Below are positions 6,629-10,486 of a DNA stretch of 10,486 bases, in pieces. The first letter of the stretch is position 1; each line of letters opens with the position of its first letter. The position numbers and the translations under genes were made by a program. The notes under the pieces were generated by a model. The model had not been told where the DNA came from and searched no databases. It saw only the letters and a list, made by a program, of their open reading frames with translations. Source of the stretch: Byssochlamys sp. IMV 00236 (taxonomy: Eukaryota; Ascomycota; Eurotiomycetes; Eurotiales; Thermoascaceae); the NCBI GenBank assembly GCA_001931875.2, contig MSJH02000732.1, forward strand, positions 1-10,486, given 5' to 3'.

Positions 6629-8453
6629 TCACTTGGAGTAAAAATTAGTTGTATTTTGATAAACACCAGCAAGCCATTCTTTCACGCTTACAGAGGTGCC
6701 CATATTACCTCTATTTTCAGGCATCACCGTCATATTTTGCATGTCCTGAGGTATACCAGTGGAGTTTCCTTGAACGGCCATGAATGGCATAGCAGATGGT
6801 ATGGTCTGGTTATTGCCGTTACCATTTTGACCAAGAGGAGCAGAGCTTGCACTATTCGAGTTTACACGAGGTAGGGTCTTATCCCAGTCGATATCTTCTT
6901 TTATCATATCTGCAATATCATCAACACGAGAATAGGATACATTTGGGTTAATTAGTCTGGAATTAACATCTTTATGAAGCTGCTCAAATTTCTGCTTAAA
7001 CTCGGGTACAGCCATTATATACGTTATCAAAGGTCGTTTGGACATTCCTGGAAAGGTGCTATAATTACCACTCCATGTGTCATCAAGGTCGTTTTTACCA
7101 TTTCCTAGTGTCAAGTCCATATCAGCAGGGATATAAAAAAAGGTGCCGTTATCAGGCTTTTGGTAGAGAAAGTAGTTGTTTGCATTGGCCAAGTAACCAT
7201 CAGAGTTACCGATCAAGATTTCCATGACGGCACTAGGAGAAAACAAAAATTATAAGCTATTGCCCTCTTTTAATACGTTTTTGACTTACGATCGAAGAAA
7301 AGAATCAACAACAAGCTTACTATTCCATACACTTGATGCATTTGTTCCATCGTTAGGTGCATTAGCGATGAACTTGGTAAATTCCATCAAGGGTTCATAG
7401 TTGTCACTTTCTCTATTCGATGCTTTTTGTTTGATCTTGTATTCGCCATCACTGTAAGCAGTGATGTTATCAATGTAAGAAAGATCAGCTTCGTATTGCT
7501 TACTGCCCTGGAAGACACCCTGGTAAAGGTAGCCATTCACATAAGAAGAACTTCCATTGGCGAATACATTCGCAAGCCAAGGATTTTTGAATGTATCAAC
7601 CAGACCAAACAGACCTAGCTCCTGTTCGTTCATAAATACACGAGCATAGGAAAACTCCATGGAGACAAGACCGACGGACTTGAGCATATCATAAGCTAAT
7701 TGTTCACGCATGTAGCTAGAGTCCATAGCAAGTGAACGAAGTTTGACATGCCTGTAGCCATAAAGAGGACTTTTCTGTTTGAACTTGAGATTATATGAAA
7801 CTTTGGATAAGCTTCGAGTACTCTGACCTGCCAACGAGACCTTTACGCCTTCAAAATTCAAGGCATCGTAGAGTGAGACATAGGTTATGTTTGTCTTTAC
7901 AGAAATGTCGGCTGTGGTGTTGTGATTCATTTCGTCTAGTTCTGACTGATTTCCGACAATATGAATCGTAGGTATTTCATTGTCTCTGTGAAGACTGGAT
8001 TCAATACGGTGAATGTCATCCAAGGGTTCATAGACCTGTGGCAGCTTTTTACTTTCATGGGTGTTCCAGGTACGATTGAAGAACTCATGAGGCGTGTCCT
8101 GATTGATGGGTTGACGGACAAAGGATTCTGTGAGCATACTACCATTACTGCTATAGATTTTGGCATAAAGGTAGCCAGATTGAGCAGATGGGGCTTTGGC
8201 AGAGTAAATGATGGGGAAAGTACCATTGGGTTCTAAAGCATAAGTGGTATTGTCAACTATAACAGCCATAGAGCTGAAGATAGTCTGATTGAGTAAAGCA
8301 ATGACACTGTATTCTATAGTTGACGTATAGTTTTGTCCACAGTATACAAGCTTAGAATACAGTAGATCTAGTATGATACTTGATATTAGTCTGTATCTTT
8401 GGTTTGCATTAACTTTGCTTACATGCTACAAATATAAAAAATGAACTTGTCAT
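6629..8453 (-). CDS. Secreted CotH kinase-fold protein (spore-coat protein H family), three exons, 570 aa
   Basis: CotH proteins have an atypical protein-kinase fold. Bacterial CotH phosphorylates spore-coat proteins; Mucorales carry several secreted or surface copies, some acting as host-cell invasins. Which subgroup this copy belongs to cannot be said. Exons are 8453-8423, 8367-7290 and 7232-6629, with introns of 55 nt (GTAAGC to ACTAG, ACTAAT branch site) and 57 nt (GTAAGT to CCTAG); the joined length is 571 codons with stop. Exon 1 plus the start of exon 2 encode a signal peptide (MTSSFFIFVAYLLYSK). The kinase-like region includes SKVSYNLKFKQK (near 198-209, probable nucleotide-binding Lys), MREQLAYDML (230-239), GNSDGYLANANNY with D381, and PADMDLTLG with D407/D409, the likely metal-binding Asp pair. 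About 19 N-x-S/T sites fit the secretory route. The C-terminus ends SVKEWLAGVYQNTTNFYSK, without a hydrophobic tail, so no GPI signal is seen. AATAAA overlaps the region just after the stop. Confidence 0.9.
8368..8422 (-). other. Intron 1 of the CotH gene, deciding the start codon
   Basis: It is 55 nt: donor GTAAGC at 8422, branch-like ACTAAT about 17 nt before the end, acceptor ACTAG ending at 8368. Exon 2 is open for 32 codons upstream of its first ATG (8269) and carries conserved-looking sequence, but lacks an ATG of its own. Splicing to ATG 8453 adds a signal peptide in the right phase. Confidence 0.8.
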
Positions 8454-8470
8454 TCTCGATAACTTTAAGC

Positions 8471-8492
8471 AAAAAAAAAAAAAAAAAAAAAA
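8471..8492. repeat. A22 tract in the CotH promoter/5' UTR
   Basis: Twenty-two A bases, read as T22 on the coding strand, ending 17 nt upstream of the CotH start codon. It is probably a nucleosome-excluding element or part of the leader, and likely length-variable. Confidence 0.85.
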
Positions 8493-8948
8493 GTGTATAT
8501 ATCGCGTACTCTTTTGTACCTGTTGTTGTTTTTCTACAGTGTCATCTGTCTATAAATTTATGTCTTGGCAAAACTTAATACGTCTATCTCATCTCCACGT
8601 TCGTCCAGTGCTTTAGCCTCGGTTTTAATAGTTGTTGTGCTCTATTAGCTTTTACTGTACCTTATGAGATGCTGTTATCTCTATTAACTTTTACTCTTAA
8701 CAAAACAAAAGGTTCGAGTATACATACGATACACAATTACAAAAATTGAATAATAAACGAAGCAATGTTACTCGCTCAGTCCGTACTTCTTTATTTGCTT
8801 TTAGTATAAAAAGAAACTATTATCACTCAACAATAGAGCATTCTTAGAAACAACATGTTACGATAAAGCATAGTCTTGTAGCTATTATGTTTACTAGTTT
8901 AACAGACATGTATTATTTTGCATGATTGTTACACTGCTTCTTCCCTAG

Positions 8949-9011
8949 ATTTATCAAGCTATCCCAGATTATCCGATAGTCGCGTTTTCCAATGGACAGT
9001 TCCGACAGAAG
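8949..9011 (+). other. Isolated exon-like block, unknown
   Basis: A 63-nt block is preceded by a good acceptor (CTTCTTCCCTAG) and followed by a strong donor (GTAAGTATG). Frame 1 is open throughout: IYQAIPDYPIVAFSNG and five more residues. Another frame is also open across the donor (LSSYPRLSDSRVFQW and onward), so the coding frame is ambiguous. No partner exons with a start or stop could be joined convincingly. It may be a relic exon, an exon of a non-coding transcript, or chance. Confidence 0.25.
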
Positions 9012-9284
9012 GTAAGTATGCTCACGACCCACATTCGACCCTTTAGCTTTTGATCCTTTTTTGCTTGGTATCTAGTTATCGTTTTTATATTAAGCAAATA
9101 TAGCATTTGGCTCCAAGGATTCTTATCACTTGGCTTCTTCTGTGATTTGAATAATGATCACTAATGATCGATTAAAGTTGTATTTGCCAAGAACCGCATC
9201 TAAAATAAGAAACAATACCTGGGAATACAAAGAGCATTATGGAAAAAGACTATAAGAAACATTACAAGGCTATACTAACACATT

Positions 9285-10486
9285 TTATTTCTTTGAAACA
9301 GGCAGCGTGTAAGCTGCGACGAGTTCTTCATTTTCCTTGATCTCCTTGAGGGCTTTAACAGTAATCTTGTCGTTTTCAAAACGTAACTCAACATTGGGTG
9401 ACTCTTCAGATTGTCCGATGTAGGTGGAGATTTTATAAAGACCAGCTCCAATATGCTTTGTTTGACCATCAGTTGATCTTGCGTGTTCTTTTGATTCTTC
9501 GATTTGAACATCGTTTTCTATAGATGCAGAAATAGCATAGGCATTATAAAGCAACTTTCCTTTAAGCATCAAATATACATCGCTAGATAAAAACTCGCTG
9601 ATGCCTTGGACCTTGGGACCAAGTACTTTTTTCAGCATTTCGATTTCTTCACTTGATTCGTCACTGGGGGCAACCTCCAGATATCTAAATCTGTCAACAT
9701 GATCCCAAGCACCAAATGAGGTTTCGCCTAACTTCTGCTCTTCATTTGCCTTACTCAGTTCTTCAACAACCATTGCTGACAGGAAACGTGCGATCATGTA
9801 AGGATATTTTTTGTTGCTCTTTTTTAAGTTTTCGTGGAACTCCAATGCGTCCTTATTTGTCTCCTCTTCTTGTTTGTTCTTTGGGCAAAGATATTGGTGG
9901 TATTCGTTCTTGGCATGTTTTAAGCATTCGTCACTACAAAATGCAACAGTATCACAGTCTGAACATTCTACTTTGTTGCCTTCATCTAAGCGCTTTAAGC
10001 AAAGGTTACAGTAAAGACCTTCTAATTGAGGGAACAAGGCTGAGACAATAGGTTCTTCTGAGTAAATGTCTTCGTCTGCTGAAATATCTCTATTAGCAAC
10101 TAATCCTCGACGAACCACGGGTTTTCCTTCCTCGTTCGTGCCGACAGGCAATTCAGCCAATTTGGTGTTTGTTTCTTTTGGAGGGAATTGCTCGTAAAAT
10201 TCATTTTGACGCTTTTGTTGCTATTGAAGTATAAAAGTCAGCTCCGCTTCTTTATGCATCTATATCAAAATACTCACATCAAGTGCCATGACGTTAACAA
10301 TCATCTGAAAGACAGGAGCCGGGACGGTCTTTTGATAAATCATGATCAATTCCATGGGTGAAGGATAAACCTTCAAGGCCAAGAAGAATGGCAAAACAGC
10401 ATCATTATAGAAAGCCTCACCTAAATTGTGGTTGACTATCTTTATCTTTTTTTTTTTTTTTTTTTTGAAATCTTACCTTTATTACA
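9285..10486 (-). CDS. Tom20-type mitochondrial import receptor fused to MYND/SET-like domain (5' end outside window)
   Basis: The visible part is 362 aa in exons 10486-10477, 10420-10278 and 10220-9285, with introns of 56 and 57 nt (GTAAGA to TTTAG, GTGAGT to AATAG; CTGAC branch site in the second) joining in phase. Visible residues 4-51 match the Tom20 cytosolic receptor domain: GEAFYNDAVLPFFLALKVYP, then PMELIMIYQKTVPAPVF. Tom20 binds presequences at the outer mitochondrial membrane; its N-terminal anchor must lie beyond the right edge. After QQKRQNEFYEQFPPK comes a SMYD-like SET domain split by MYND: RRGLVANRDISADEDIYSEEP, then a complete MYND finger at about 122-163 (CNLC, CSDC, CSDEC, HQYLC). 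The C-terminal SET part (277-355) has NAYAI and NEELVAAY, but the NHSC position reads STYIGQSEESPNV, losing Asn, His and Cys. There is no post-SET Cys cluster. Methyltransferase activity is therefore doubtful. AATAAA overlaps the stop codon. Confidence 0.85.
10421..10476 (-). other. Intron with a 20-nt homopolymer in the Tom20-SET gene
   Basis: 56 nt, donor GTAAGA and acceptor TTTAG, phase 1. Poly-T on the plus strand at 10447-10466 reads as A20 inside the intron, unusual for an intron that is normally pyrimidine-rich near its 3' end. The codon GGT (Gly) is rebuilt across the junction and keeps the Tom20 motif in frame. Confidence 0.75.

Larger units (their letters stand above)
8454..9284. 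other. Intergenic region upstream of CotH, with one exon-like block
   Basis: AT-rich, between the CotH start and the stop of the Tom20-SET gene. It should contain the CotH promoter: the A22 tract and TATATAT near 8496-8501 are the only visible elements. An isolated exon-like block at 8949-9011 is listed separately. No other gene is supported. Confidence 0.4.

Noticed and set aside
7961..8236. Plus-strand 91-codon frame
   Set aside because: It is antisense to the CotH exon 2 coding region, which has strong family evidence.
9716..10051. Plus-strand 111-codon frame
   Set aside because: It is antisense to the MYND/SET coding exon; shadow.
1..10486. CRISPR array, operon or bacterial system
   Set aside because: There are no regularly spaced direct repeats, genes carry spliceosomal introns, and no ribosome-binding sites or polycistronic layout are seen; the window is eukaryotic.

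Overview
The window looks like nuclear DNA of an early-diverging filamentous fungus, most probably Mucoromycota (Mucorales-like). The reasons are short GT-AG introns (55-68 nt) with CTAAT/CTGAC-like branch sites, AT-rich intergenic DNA full of homopolymer tracts, AATAAA signals just behind stop codons, and a secreted CotH-type kinase-fold protein of the kind these fungi carry in multiple copies. This assignment is inference from gene content; no rRNA or tRNA marker is present.

Layout: 1-2156 is gene-poor and holds a hairpin (439-469), a decayed coding relic on the minus strand (about 662-1353), two further inverted repeats and an AG microsatellite. A small minus-strand gene (2157-2585, 142 aa, unknown, with a PP1-docking-like segment) and a plus-strand C2H2 zinc-finger gene (3070-3833, three exons, 212 aa) diverge from a 484-bp AT-rich interval. 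The zinc-finger gene converges on a minus-strand RING-RING-LON protein gene (4044-5657, which has no in-frame ATG and probably an upstream mini-exon). After an 830-bp interval with a possible small secreted ORF comes a minus-strand CotH gene (6629-8453). I rebuilt it from three exons, including a signal-peptide exon, to 570 aa. Another 830-bp interval follows, with an isolated exon-like block. The right edge (9285-10486) is the 3' part of a minus-strand gene joining a mitochondrial Tom20 receptor domain to a MYND finger and a SET-like domain.

The most interesting item is the Tom20-MYND-SET protein. The MYND zinc ligands are complete, but the SET catalytic/cofactor motifs (NHSC, and the glycines of the SET start and of GEEL) are altered, suggesting a non-catalytic SET fold on the mitochondrial import receptor. 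The genes do not form an obvious pathway: transcription control, ubiquitin-linked quality control, a secreted or surface protein and mitochondrial import sit side by side as ordinary independent fungal genes.
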